DNA of 52,433 nt from JAEYFP01 sp047602645 (GTDB lineage Bacteria; Bacillota; Clostridia; Lachnospirales; Lachnospiraceae), in assembly GCA_047602645.1 (NCBI GenBank), contig JASGGU010000016.1:1-52433 (forward strand), written 5' to 3'. The notes beneath the pieces are model-generated. The model ran no database searches and was not told the origin of the DNA. It saw only the letters and a list, made by a program, of their open reading frames with translations. A program made the translations under genes and the position numbers. Position 1 is the first letter of the stretch. Each line of letters starts with the position of its first letter. Positions 1 through 8,351 of the stretch are shown here, piece after piece.

Positions 1-1785
1 ATCAAATTCCAACAGCAGATCTCCCTTATTTACATGCGCCCCCTCGCTGACCTTTTTTATAAAACCCTGTCCATCCAGCTTTACCGTATCCATTCCGATA
101 TGAATTAGGATTTCAGCGCCTCCGTCCGACGTAATGCCAAGCGCATGTCCGGTTTTAAAGAAGGTCGTAACCGTACCGCTTACCGGTGCAAATACCTTTC
201 CCTCTGACGGGACGATCGCTACGCCGAGTCCCATTGCCCCGGAGGAAAATGCCTTGTCGGAAATTTCGCTCAGCGGCTTAATTCTTCCTTTGATCGGGGC
301 TGTAATAACTTCATTTTTTGCCGTGCCATTTTTACCTTCTGTTACCTGTTTCTTTACCGGTTCCTCATCCTTATAGGTCATAAAGGTCAAAATAAAGGCA
401 ATGGCCATTGCAACCAACACTGCTATAATGATCCAATACATGCTGTATGCCGAATTTGTCGCATTATCAATATAGCTTGGCAGACCGAATAGTCCAAGGG
501 CTCCCAGCGAATAGCTCCTTACCCCCATAAATCCGATAATACCGCCTCCTATTGATGCACCGATGCAGGAAATCACAAACGGTTTTTTCTTTGGAAGCGT
601 CACACCGTAAATCGCAGGCTCGGTTACACCGAACATACCTGAAATAAATGCCGGGATCGCAATTTCCTTCAGCTTTTGATTCTTTGTCTTAATAATAATC
701 GCAAGTACAACCATGGATTGCGCAAACGAAGCAGCAAAGTAGGGAGAGAGCACAAAATCAGAACCCAATGTGGAATAATTGATCATCGCAAGCGGGATCA
801 GCCCCCAATGCAGACCAAATATGACAAGAACCTGCCACACAGCTCCGAGTGCAAGTCCCGCGATCAGACCTCCGACAACAGGAATACCGTACAGTGCGTT
901 AAACAGTGCGCCGATAATAGAGCAAAGCGCTGTAGAAATCGGTCCGATCACGAGATAAGTTGCCGGAACCATGACTACAAGTGTTAAAAACGGGACAATA
1001 AACAGTTTGATCACATCAGGGATGAGCTTTTTCCATATCTTCTCTACTTTAGCCGCAAAAAATACCGCCAGAACAATCGGAACAACACTGGAAGGATATC
1101 CGCTTGCCGGTATTAGCACCGGGATTCCCAAGAATTTGCTGTAAAAACTTGTTTCGAAAATTGATCCTGTAAACAAAGTGCCAAGTGCCTCTCCGCCGCT
1201 TAAATTGACCATCGCCGGATAACAGAGTGCGCTTCCGATCGCCATACCGATAAATTTATTGCACTTGAATTTCTCTGCCGCCGTATAGCCGAGTATAATA
1301 GGCAGAAAATAGAAAAAGCCGTCTGCGACAGAGTAAAGCGTGCCGTAAGTACCGCTTGTATTGCTCATGATGTTGAAAAACACCAGCAGTGCCAGCACAC
1401 CCTTGATAATGCCTGTGGCTGAGAGAACACCCAGAATGGGTTGAAATACGCCTGAAATAATATCAATGAGCGCCGCCCCCGCACTCAGCTTTTCCTTTGT
1501 TTCCTCATTGACTGCCGTTTCCGCAATATTATTGAAATGCCCGATCTCTACAACAGCATCATAGACATCCGGAACATGATTGCCGATGACTACCTGATAC
1601 TGCCCGGCACTCTGAATGACCGTCACAATACCGTCCGTACTTTTTAAGATATCTGTATTTGCTTTGGACTCATCCTTCAGCTTAAATCTAAGCCGTGTGA
1701 TACAGTGAGCAATACTTTTTACATTGGACTTTCCGCCCACATTCTGGATAATAATTCTTGCCAGACCATCATATTTATTTGCCAC
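1..1785 (-). CDS. bglP: beta-glucoside-specific PTS permease EIIBCA, 3' end beyond window
   Basis: Membrane permease of the phosphotransferase system that takes up and phosphorylates an aryl- or beta-glucoside. The reading frame runs off the window edge, so the C-terminus is missing; about 595 residues are seen. Domain order is EIIB (about residues 1-90, phosphocysteine Cys28 in the IAHCITRLRF motif), a multi-helix EIIC (about 100-460), and EIIA near the window edge with the phosphohistidine motif EILIHIGMDTVKL. I chose the GTG at 1785 because a GGAGGAG ribosome site lies just before it and the product then starts like other BglP proteins; an ATG at 1800 has no ribosome site. It follows the antiterminator gene and a RAT/terminator switch, so expression should depend on antitermination. 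The exact sugar cannot be read from sequence. Confidence 0.93.
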   Translation of the reverse strand, partial: MANKYDGLARIIIQNVGGKSNVKSIAHCITRLRFKLKDESKANTDILKSTDGIVTVIQSAGQYQVVIGNHVPDVYDAVVEIGHFNNIAETAVNEETKEKLSAGAALIDIISGVFQPILGVLSATGIIKGVLALLVFFNIMSNTSGTYGTLYSVADGFFYFLPIILGYTAAEKFKCNKFIGMAIGSALCYPAMVNLSGGEALGTLFTGSIFETSFYSKFLGIPVLIPASGYPSSVVPIVLAVFFAAKVEKIWKKLIPDVIKLFIVPFLTLVVMVPATYLVIGPISTALCSIIGALFNALYGIPVVGGLIAGLALGAVWQVLVIFGLHWGLIPLAMINYSTLGSDFVLSPYFAASFAQSMVVLAIIIKTKNQKLKEIAIPAFISGMFGVTEPAIYGVTLPKKKPFVISCIGASIGGGIIGFMGVRSYSLGALGLFGLPSYIDNATNSAYSMYWIIIAVLVAMAIAFILTFMTYKDEEPVKKQVTEGKNGTAKNEVITAPIKGRIKPLSEISDKAFSSGAMGLGVAIVPSEGKVFAPVSGTVTTFFKTGHALGITSDGGAEILIHIGMDTVKLDGQGFIKKVSEGAHVNKGDLLLEFD

Positions 1786-1868
1786 TTTCTTCTCCTCCAT
1801 ATGCATTGGTTAATTAGTTCTTCTATCTTATAAGCCGTGCGCATCGGCCTATAATCCTATTACATAAG

Positions 1869-1927
1869 AAAACCCGGAAAGGCAGAATGCGTTGCTGCCG
1901 CAAACGCTGTCTGTCACTCCGGGTTTT
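1869..1927 (-). terminator. bglP leader terminator overlapping the RAT
   Basis: On the minus strand AAAACCCGGA (1918-1927) pairs with TCCGGGTTTT (1869-1878). The stem's 5' arm shares bases with the 3' end of the RAT element, so the two folds exclude each other. It sits between licT and bglP and would stop transcription before bglP unless LicT stabilises the RAT. Confidence 0.9.
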
Positions 1928-1951
1928 GCCGGTTATTCACCGTAACAATCC
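1922..1951 (-). promoter_or_regulatory. ribonucleic antiterminator (RAT) for the LicT/BglG protein
   Basis: The minus strand reads GGATTGTTAC, then GGTGAATAAC, then CGGCAAAACC. This 30-nt block matches the classic RAT consensus of the bgl/sac/lic family (GGATTGTTAC at the 5' side, GGCAAAACC at the 3' side). It overlaps the downstream terminator by several bases, the known arrangement for BglG/LicT control. Confidence 0.93.
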
Positions 1952-1971
1952 CTTTTCAGTTGTAAACTGGT

Positions 1972-2799
1972 TTATTGTCTTCCTGTAATTCTGGAAATAT
2001 GTACTGTGAGATAAAGCATCTCATCCTCCGTAATCTTCTGCGGATATTTTGTTTCCATATAGCTCTTGATCCGGCAGGCACATTTATATGCCTCCGGAAA
2101 TTTTTCTGTGACAATCTCATAAAGGTCACTGCTGTCCGGCGGATAGTAAACATTCCGTTCCGCCCTCTGCAAAAAATATTTTAAATGGGTGATAAAACGT
2201 TCATAAGAAAGCGAATTTTCATCGATTTCCGCTGTAAATGAATACCGGACGATATTCAAAATATCCTTTATGATCTCGGGGGCTTCCATCGTATGATGGA
2301 TACTGCCGTCCAATTCCGCATTGACAATGTGCAGTGCAAAAAATCCCGCTTCATCATCGGATAACTCTACGTCCAAGCGCTTTTTAATAATTGCAAGTGC
2401 ATACTTCCCAATCTCATACTCTTTTGTATAATATTTTCTGATTTCCCACAGTAAGGCATTTTTAATTTCGATTCCTTCTCTTTTTCGTTGAACGGCAAAC
2501 CCCAAATGATCGGTCAGCGTAATATAGATATTCCTGCAGAGCCGCTTGCCGAGTACATCAGAGGCATGACTGATAATTTCATCAGCAACCTGAATCTGCT
2601 CATACGGCAGTTCCTCGACCAGCTGAATAAACTGCGCATTTGCCTCCTTTGACATAAAGAGCTTTTCCACTTTTGTTTCATCGATCGCATCTCCGACCTT
2701 TCGTCCGAAGCTGATGCCGCGGCCGGTAGCAATAATTTCATTTCCCTCACCGTCGGCAGACCATACGGCATTATTATTTAAAATTTTCTTAATTCTCAT
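1972..2799 (-). CDS. licT: BglG/LicT family transcriptional antiterminator
   Basis: RNA-binding antiterminator of 275 residues that controls the adjacent beta-glucoside PTS gene. Residues 1-55 form the co-antiterminator RNA-binding domain, followed by two PTS-regulation domains. The four regulatory histidines are visible at His98 and His157 (PRD1) and His205 and His267 (PRD2), two positions off the B. subtilis LicT numbering. EII-dependent phosphorylation of these residues normally switches activity. I start at the ATG at 2799, with AAGGAAG upstream; a longer frame back to 2859 runs through a T-rich leader and adds residues unlike the family. The intergenic RAT lies directly downstream. A shorter RAT-like element upstream suggests autoregulation. 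Confidence 0.95.
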   Translation of the reverse strand: MRIKKILNNNAVWSADGEGNEIIATGRGISFGRKVGDAIDETKVEKLFMSKEANAQFIQLVEELPYEQIQVADEIISHASDVLGKRLCRNIYITLTDHLGFAVQRKREGIEIKNALLWEIRKYYTKEYEIGKYALAIIKKRLDVELSDDEAGFFALHIVNAELDGSIHHTMEAPEIIKDILNIVRYSFTAEIDENSLSYERFITHLKYFLQRAERNVYYPPDSSDLYEIVTEKFPEAYKCACRIKSYMETKYPQKITEDEMLYLTVHISRITGRQ

Positions 2800-2900
2800 A
2801 TGCCGCTTCCTTCGTAAGGGATATATTATGAAATAAAAAAACTGCATTATACCCATCACTCCAATAAATCAACACAATCTATCTTCATGAGCATAACCCA

Positions 2901-2924
2901 GTCTTGCCTGCTAAGTAACAATCC
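2901..2924 (-). promoter_or_regulatory. degenerate RAT-like element in the licT leader
   Basis: The minus strand reads GGATTGTTAC (2915-2924), TTA, then GCAGGCAAGAC (2901-2911). Both RAT halves are recognisable but the loop is short and one base differs in the 3' half. It lies shortly after the predicted start of transcription of licT. I could not find a clear overlapping terminator, so its role is uncertain. Confidence 0.45.
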
Positions 2925-2947
2925 GGAAATATTAATCTTACAATTAA

Positions 2948-2974
2948 TTTATAATTATTTTGGGCAGCTGTCAA
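2948..2974 (-). promoter_or_regulatory. putative sigma-A promoter of licT
   Basis: TTGACA (minus strand, 2969-2974) and TATAAA (2948-2953) are 15 bp apart; an alternative -10 two bases on gives 17 bp. The leader would start near 2941 and include the RAT-like element. The 270-bp gap to the next gene otherwise holds nothing I can name. Confidence 0.6.
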
Positions 2975-3069
2975 TAGCAATTATTTATTTCGTATATTCA
3001 TACTAATTTTAGACACTCCATTTTGTGAATATTGCTCAATAACTTTCGCTGCCCATTGCCGATATTCTG

Positions 3070-3699
3070 TTATCGATCCTGCCGAATAAAATTCGTCATA
3101 ATTTTTTCCTCATAAACAGGAAACTCCACACCGCTTTCCTTGCCTGCCTGAATGCTCTTTATCAGCCATGCCATATTCTGGCCGAGCGTCCGCATCGTCT
3201 GCATGCCTTCTTCATCTCTGCGGACATCCTCAGGTGTAACTCCGTGCACTTGATTCCAATACTGTGAGGAAACGACCGGCATATTTGAAATCGTAAAATA
3301 CTTGTTCAGACGGTCAAACGCGGCTGATGCGCCGCCTCTTCTGCACGATACAACTGCTGCTCCTGCCTTTCCTGCCATTCTTCTGCCGGCGCAATAAAAC
3401 AGTCTGTCCAGAAAGGCACAGAGCTGACCGCTCGCGCCCGCATAATAAACAGGAGAGCCGACTACCATACCGGCGTAGTCATCAAGCTTATCAATCATTC
3501 GATTTACCGCATCGTCAAACACGCATTTTCCGGTATCAAAACAGTGTCCGCAAGAAATACAGCCCGCAACCGGCTTCGTACCGATCCAGAACAACTCCGT
3601 TTCAACCCCATTTTTCTCAAGTGTCTTTCCCGCCTCCTGCAATGCCGTAAAGGTGCACCCCTTTTCATGCGGACTTCCGTTAATCAACAATACCTTCAT
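3070..3699 (-). CDS. flavodoxin-fold NAD(P)H-dependent FMN reductase / iron-sulfur flavoprotein-like
   Basis: Predicted cytoplasmic flavoprotein of 209 residues. The N-terminus carries the beta-strand/phosphate loop of the NADPH-dependent FMN reductase family (LLINGSPHEKGCT), and GSPVYYAGASG resembles the second FMN contact. A cluster of cysteines (CISCGHC, then a further Cys a few residues on) follows the first third, as in members that carry an iron-sulfur cluster or redox cysteines. I start at the ATG at 3699, eight bases after AGGAG; a GTG three codons earlier lies inside the ribosome site. It is divergent from the alcohol dehydrogenase gene. Its substrate is unknown. Confidence 0.85.
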   Translation of the reverse strand: MKVLLINGSPHEKGCTFTALQEAGKTLEKNGVETELFWIGTKPVAGCISCGHCFDTGKCVFDDAVNRMIDKLDDYAGMVVGSPVYYAGASGQLCAFLDRLFYCAGRRMAGKAGAAVVSCRRGGASAAFDRLNKYFTISNMPVVSSQYWNQVHGVTPEDVRRDEEGMQTMRTLGQNMAWLIKSIQAGKESGVEFPVYEEKIMTNFIRQDR

Positions 3700-3787
3700 T
3701 TTCTTCACTCCTTTCTGCTTCTTGAATAATTTCCCTTTATTAATAATCTTTCTTTTGCTATACTTGATCTATGATTTGAATCAGTTA

Positions 3788-3816
3788 ATGATACCACTTA
3801 CCGGCATAAAATTCAA
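3788..3816 (-). promoter_or_regulatory. putative promoter of the flavoprotein gene
   Basis: TTGAAT (minus strand, 3811-3816), a 17-bp spacer and TATCAT (3788-3793). It lies in the 180-bp divergent region shared with the alcohol dehydrogenase. I found no convincing promoter for the plus-strand gene. Confidence 0.5.
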
Positions 3817-3879
3817 ATTGTGCAGTCACTTTAAGAAACACTTAGTTTATTTCATTCCATGGGAAAAGGGAGGTACTTT

Positions 3880-5055
3880 ATGGATAATTTTACATTTTAC
3901 AGTCCGACTTATTTTGTTTTCGGCAAAGATGAAGAGAGCAACACCGGAAACTATGTAAAGCGCTTTGGCGGAAACCGGGTGCTGCTCCATTATGGAAGCG
4001 GCTCTGTTGTTCGTTCGGGCCTGCTGGATCGCGTTAAGCGGTCTCTGGAAGCCGAGGGGATCAGCTTCGTGGAGCTTGGCGGTGTAAAACCGAATCCAAG
4101 AAGCGGCCTTGTATATGAAGGAATTCATCTTTGCAGAACAGAACAGGTCGATTTTGTGCTCGCCGTAGGCGGCGGCTCCGCAATCGATTCTGCAAAGGCC
4201 ATTGCGGCAGGCGTTCTGCATGAGGGTGATTTCTGGGATTTCTATCAGGGAACGCTCGTGGAAAAAGCACTTCCGCTCGGTACGATTCTCACAATTTCAG
4301 CTGCGGGCAGCGAAGGTTCCCCCGACAGCGTCATCACACTTGAGGACGGTATGTTTAAAAGAGGAGCGACCGGCGAAGCGCTGCGTCCCAAGTTTTCCAT
4401 TTTAAATCCGGATCTGCAGAAAACGCTGCCCGCCTATCAGACAGCATGCGGCATTACGGATATTCTTGCACACCTGTATGAACGATACTGTACCAATACG
4501 AAGGAAGTCGAAGTGACAGACAGGATGATTGAAGGGCTGATGCTGACGATGATCCATGAGGGGCCGCGGGTGATTGCAGATTCTGATCATTATGAAGCCA
4601 GAGCAAATATCACCTGGGCGGGCATGATGGCCCACAATAATTCCTGCGGTGTCGGACGCACCCAGGACTGGGCAAGCCACCAGATTGAGCATGAGTTATC
4701 CGCACAATATGACTGTGCGCATGGCGCCGGACTCGCTGTTACGATGCCCGCTGTCATGTCCTACAATAAAAAGCATGATATCATGCGGTTTGCACAGCTT
4801 GCGTCCCGCGTCTGGGGCGTCCAGATGGACTTTAACGATCCGGAAAGCACTGCGGAGAAAGGTATCAAAGCCTTCCAAAGCTTTTTAAAGGCAATCGGGA
4901 TGCCCTTAAGCTTTTCGGAACTCGGCGCCAAAAAAGAGGATATTGAAAAAATGGCGCATTCTGCCTGCTATGGCGATGGCGGGGATGGTACGGTCGGAGG
5001 CTTCGTAGCTCTGACTGAGACCGATGTCATCAATATTTATCGTTTGATGTTATAA
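3880..5055 (+). CDS. iron-containing alcohol dehydrogenase, YqhD/butanol dehydrogenase type
   Basis: NAD(P)H-dependent aldehyde reductase or alcohol dehydrogenase of 391 residues (type III, metal-dependent). The nucleotide-binding GGGS motif is at residues 97-100 with Asp103. The four metal ligands are Asp194, His198, His267 and His281, the same numbers as in E. coli YqhD as I recall them, which argues for the YqhD/BdhA branch. The start at 3880 follows GGGAGG with good spacing; an in-frame ATG at 3859 has no such site. It ends 10 bp from the convergent crcB stop codon with no obvious terminator between. Such enzymes often detoxify short-chain aldehydes; the physiological substrate is not visible. 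Confidence 0.93.
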   Translation: MDNFTFYSPTYFVFGKDEESNTGNYVKRFGGNRVLLHYGSGSVVRSGLLDRVKRSLEAEGISFVELGGVKPNPRSGLVYEGIHLCRTEQVDFVLAVGGGSAIDSAKAIAAGVLHEGDFWDFYQGTLVEKALPLGTILTISAAGSEGSPDSVITLEDGMFKRGATGEALRPKFSILNPDLQKTLPAYQTACGITDILAHLYERYCTNTKEVEVTDRMIEGLMLTMIHEGPRVIADSDHYEARANITWAGMMAHNNSCGVGRTQDWASHQIEHELSAQYDCAHGAGLAVTMPAVMSYNKKHDIMRFAQLASRVWGVQMDFNDPESTAEKGIKAFQSFLKAIGMPLSFSELGAKKEDIEKMAHSACYGDGGDGTVGGFVALTETDVINIYRLML

Positions 5056-5065
5056 ATTCATCTCT

Positions 5066-5431
5066 TTATTTAATCAGCATCTGTGCCCCGAAAACAGCAA
5101 GTACACCTGCCAGCACGCTTGTCAGAACATAGGCCAGTGCAACGGCGGATCTGCCATTTTGCAGCAGATCCGCCGTTTCATAGGCAAAGGTTGAAAACGT
5201 CGTAAATCCGCCGCAGATCCCGACCTTCAAAATCAGAAGAAGCTGCGGATTGATGGATTTATTTTTTGCGGCAACTGCCGTAATGATCCCGATCAGAAAT
5301 GCACCGCTGATATTGATCGCAAGCGTTTTTACCGGAAACCCGCTGTCAGGCTCAATGGGCAGCAGTCCTATCAAATAACGGCACACAGTCCCGATAAAGC
5401 CTCCGATCCCTACCAAAAGACAATTTAACAT
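5066..5431 (-). CDS. crcB: CrcB/Fluc family fluoride channel
   Basis: Small inner-membrane protein of 121 residues with four hydrophobic segments, the usual length for a single-domain Fluc subunit that works as an inverted dimer. The family signature GGFTTFSTFAYE is present near residue 75, and the pore Asn lies in NISGAF near residue 41. It exports fluoride. Its start overlaps the 3' end of the upstream oxidoreductase by 7 bp, so translation is probably coupled. No fluoride riboswitch is visible next to it, and most Fluc genes that act as pairs have a second crcB, which is not seen here. Confidence 0.92.
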   Translation of the reverse strand: MLNCLLVGIGGFIGTVCRYLIGLLPIEPDSGFPVKTLAINISGAFLIGIITAVAAKNKSINPQLLLILKVGICGGFTTFSTFAYETADLLQNGRSAVALAYVLTSVLAGVLAVFGAQMLIK

Positions 5432-6390
5432 AAATCTTTCCGCGCCTCCGCCAAAACACGCATTACAATCCGGCTTTCCTCCAGCATCCTTTCCGCAAAC
5501 TTCAGATCCTGTTCTCTGACCACTCTCTCGAATTCCACGAATTCATAGTACATCCTGTGGCGGTCTTTATTTAATGCAAAGGTTTCTTTCTCCTGACCGT
5601 TCAGTAAAACCTCGAAGCAGTCGCAGGTGTTGGTCGGCGTCGGCATATGGATGCAGCCCGCATCTCCCTGAATATTGGTACAGACCGGAGCTTCACAATC
5701 CTTAGCGCCGATCAGAACACATTGAAACGTATCATAGGAAAGAATCAAAATACCGGATACATCAACGCCTCGCTCTATGTTTGGATAATAACGAGCCTGA
5801 ATCGGTTCTCCGAACAGATCCGTCACAACATGAATGTTATAGACATTCAAATCCATCAATGCCCCGCCTGCACATGCCGGATCAAAGCAAGGCTTCACAA
5901 TCCCTTTTTTAAAATCATCATAGCGGCCGGAATACTGAGAAAAATTGCATTCCACAATCCTCACCTTACCGAGCCTTTTTATCTGTTCCTTTATTTTTAA
6001 ATAATTCGGCAAATAAAGCGTCGTGATCGCCTCCAGAAGCAGAAGCCCTTCCTCAGAAGCAATTCTGCACAGATCCTCAAACTCATCAAGCTCCACGGTA
6101 AACGGCTTTTCGCAGATCACATGCTTGCCCCTGAGCAGTGCTTTTTTTGCAAATTCATAATGAAGCTCGTTTGTTACTGCCACATAAATCGTATCAATCT
6201 GCTCATCTGCAAGCATTTCTTCATAATCCGTATAATAGCTGAGGATTCCGTGCTCTGTACAGAGCTTTGTCAGTCGTTCTTCTTTATTATTCCGCGCGTA
6301 AATCGCCTGCAGGGTAATGCCATCCACTTCATGAATAAAGGACAGCAAATGCTGTACGATTAAACCCGCGCCCGCAATTCCAATTTTCAT
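5425..6390 (-). CDS. Gfo/Idh/MocA family NAD(P)-dependent oxidoreductase
   Basis: Cytoplasmic sugar or polyol dehydrogenase-like protein of 321 residues. The Rossmann motif GIAGAGLIVQ is at residues 4-13 and the EKPF motif with the catalytic Lys at 94-97. The C-terminal alpha/beta domain follows (GGALMDLNVYNIH region). The start at 6390 follows AAGGAG; a longer frame to 6453 would add a basic, non-family extension. It overlaps crcB and lies downstream of, but separated by a terminator from, the putative C-glycoside operon. The substrate is unknown, and nothing ties it to that operon. Confidence 0.88.
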   Translation of the reverse strand: MKIGIAGAGLIVQHLLSFIHEVDGITLQAIYARNNKEERLTKLCTEHGILSYYTDYEEMLADEQIDTIYVAVTNELHYEFAKKALLRGKHVICEKPFTVELDEFEDLCRIASEEGLLLLEAITTLYLPNYLKIKEQIKRLGKVRIVECNFSQYSGRYDDFKKGIVKPCFDPACAGGALMDLNVYNIHVVTDLFGEPIQARYYPNIERGVDVSGILILSYDTFQCVLIGAKDCEAPVCTNIQGDAGCIHMPTPTNTCDCFEVLLNGQEKETFALNKDRHRMYYEFVEFERVVREQDLKFAERMLEESRIVMRVLAEARKDLC

Positions 6391-6574
6391 TATTTTCTCC
6401 TTCTTCGTTCTTCTTTTTCTGATTGATTGGTGCAGCCATCTGTATTTTATCATAGGAAGCGATCATTGTATACTTGTTCTGCGCGTAAAACTGCGCACCT
6501 TTCATGAATTGCTTTTATTTCATAAATACAATACATTACTGCCTCAACGCAACAAAATCTTTCTTAGGAAAGAA

Positions 6575-6603
6575 AAAAGAACTGCCGCCGCAACAGTTCT
6601 TTT
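6575..6603 (-). terminator. terminator of the putative C-glycoside operon
   Basis: AAAAGAACTG (6575-6584) pairs with CAGTTCTTTT (6594-6603) around a 9-nt loop. A and T runs flank both sides, so it can work on either strand; the gene it closes is the hydrolase ending at 6619 on the minus strand. The 228-bp gap to the next gene holds only this hairpin and a small GCGC dyad near 6480. Confidence 0.8.
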
Positions 6604-6618
6604 CCTTATAGAAGATTT

Positions 6619-8286
6619 TTATTTTAGAAACGGTAATTGAACATATGATGCTTTCTCTTTTCCGCACCAGACGATATGCCTTCCCCCATCATTTGCCGTT
6701 CCGATATAACTTTCCTTTTCCAAATTCTCTCTTTGCTCATTCCCGATCCGGAGTACTAGTGTTTCTCCTTTTTTCCATATAAGTCCAAACGGCCGGATAG
6801 CAATCTCTGCCTCCGCAATTTCTCCTTCGTTTAAATAATCCGGTTTTTCAAAGCGATGAACAGGTATTATTTCGGAAGATAATTCTTCGTCAATTTCTCT
6901 CAGGGATACCCTGAGCCTTCCTTCAAATCCCATCATTGGATTCTGATACCGATTATGAGGTGTGCAATCCCAGATTAATAAATTACCCTTTTCATCCTCC
7001 TTTCCAATTTCCACAAACAAATCCATATCGTGACACTTTTCTGCTTCCAAAAAGAGTTTTATCTTAGCATATCCTACAATACGGGTTTCTTTATCAAAAG
7101 TAATGCGAAATTCCACCGCACCTTCTTTATTTCCGCCGTCATAAGAGACTTTTGTTTCTTCTCCCGGTGCAGCACACAATTTTTTGCTGCCTCCATCCAA
7201 GTACAACTTGGTATATTCCACATTCCGGGGAGGAAAGCTGTCCGACTCTATATTGAGCTCATCTTCGCCGCCCGGATTTAAAACCGCATACCGTACCTTC
7301 GGAGTTTTCTCCCAGCTGTTTTCAATTCCCTTCAGATACCTGTCAAAAAACTGCATCAGCTCTTTCTGACTTTCGGGTTTATAAAAATCCACCCATTCAT
7401 GTGTATTGTGTATGCGAAGCCATTTTTCCCCGGAAGCTATTTCACGGTAACCTCGAAATGTGCCGCGGGTATGAAGAATATTAGTATAGCTTGCAACAAT
7501 ATATGCCGGGATTCCAATATCTTTTAAAACTGCCGTTTTATCTTTCCAATAAGAATTCATCAACGGATATTTTTCTGCCATAGAAACCATATCATCAACA
7601 AGATTATTTCCGTTTCTTACATCTAATAATCCTTTCATGAATGCCGTGTCTGCAACGCCTCCTAAAAGAACCTGTTCCCGGTAAACATCCGTTAATCCTT
7701 CCCACGGTGCAATCGCCTTTAAATGCGGAGGATTCTGATCCGCCCCAAACCACTGAGAAATCGTCAAATAGGAATTACCCGCCATTCCCACTTGGCCATT
7801 GCACCAATCCTGTGCGGCAAGCCATTCAATATAGTCGTAAATATCCTTGCCTTCAGAATCGCCCCAAAAGAACATATTTCCTTCGGACATATAGGCTCCC
7901 CGTGCATCTGGATGTGCGACCGCATAGCCGTTTGGACACCAAAGCGCCGGATCTACACCTTCTTCTTTCTGCAGGTGAGAAAGAGCACTGTCATTATATG
8001 CCCACGGTACATCAATATTGGATTTTCCATACGGACTCCATGAAATAACAACCGGAACCTTTTCATCGGTAACCGGACGATATATATCCGTATAGAGAGC
8101 CGTGCCGTCACGCATTACTGCTTTATCGTCTCTTTCCCAGATCACATCACAGCTTAGTTCCACATCTCCTTTTTCATGTCGGTAGCCCTTTGGCAATACC
8201 GTAATAGATGGATGAAAACCGTTATAATTCCCTTCCGGATCAGAAACCGGGCGGGGTTTCATCCAAAGCTGCTTCCATTCTTTCAT
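6619..8286 (-). CDS. CocE/NonD family alpha/beta hydrolase (S15-like)
   Basis: Hydrolase of 555 residues with no signal peptide, so probably cytoplasmic. The N-terminal half is an alpha/beta-hydrolase domain whose nucleophile is Ser172 in the GMAGNSYL elbow. The C-terminal part resembles the beta-jelly-roll of X-Pro dipeptidyl peptidases and cocaine esterase. Family members cleave esters or N-terminal dipeptides. It is the last gene of the operon, starts after a GAAAGGA site and ends at a terminator. In this context it might remove acyl groups from an imported glycoside before cleavage; that role is inference. Ester or peptide specificity cannot be read from sequence. Confidence 0.85.
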   Translation of the reverse strand: MKEWKQLWMKPRPVSDPEGNYNGFHPSITVLPKGYRHEKGDVELSCDVIWERDDKAVMRDGTALYTDIYRPVTDEKVPVVISWSPYGKSNIDVPWAYNDSALSHLQKEEGVDPALWCPNGYAVAHPDARGAYMSEGNMFFWGDSEGKDIYDYIEWLAAQDWCNGQVGMAGNSYLTISQWFGADQNPPHLKAIAPWEGLTDVYREQVLLGGVADTAFMKGLLDVRNGNNLVDDMVSMAEKYPLMNSYWKDKTAVLKDIGIPAYIVASYTNILHTRGTFRGYREIASGEKWLRIHNTHEWVDFYKPESQKELMQFFDRYLKGIENSWEKTPKVRYAVLNPGGEDELNIESDSFPPRNVEYTKLYLDGGSKKLCAAPGEETKVSYDGGNKEGAVEFRITFDKETRIVGYAKIKLFLEAEKCHDMDLFVEIGKEDEKGNLLIWDCTPHNRYQNPMMGFEGRLRVSLREIDEELSSEIIPVHRFEKPDYLNEGEIAEAEIAIRPFGLIWKKGETLVLRIGNEQRENLEKESYIGTANDGGRHIVWCGKEKASYVQLPFLK

Positions 8287-8351
8287 ACTTACTTTTCCTT
8301 TCTCTGCATGATTTATAAAAACGTAAATTTTTCTTTTGAAGTATCTATTTT

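Noticed and set aside
1786..1800. ATG at 1800 as the start of the PTS permease
   Set aside because: Its own GGAGGAG sequence serves as ribosome site for the GTG at 1785, which gives a family-like N-terminus; no site precedes 1800.
3327..3729. Open frames on the plus strand opposite the flavoprotein, and many similar antisense frames elsewhere
   Set aside because: They mirror real genes in another frame, lack ribosome sites and have no family features.
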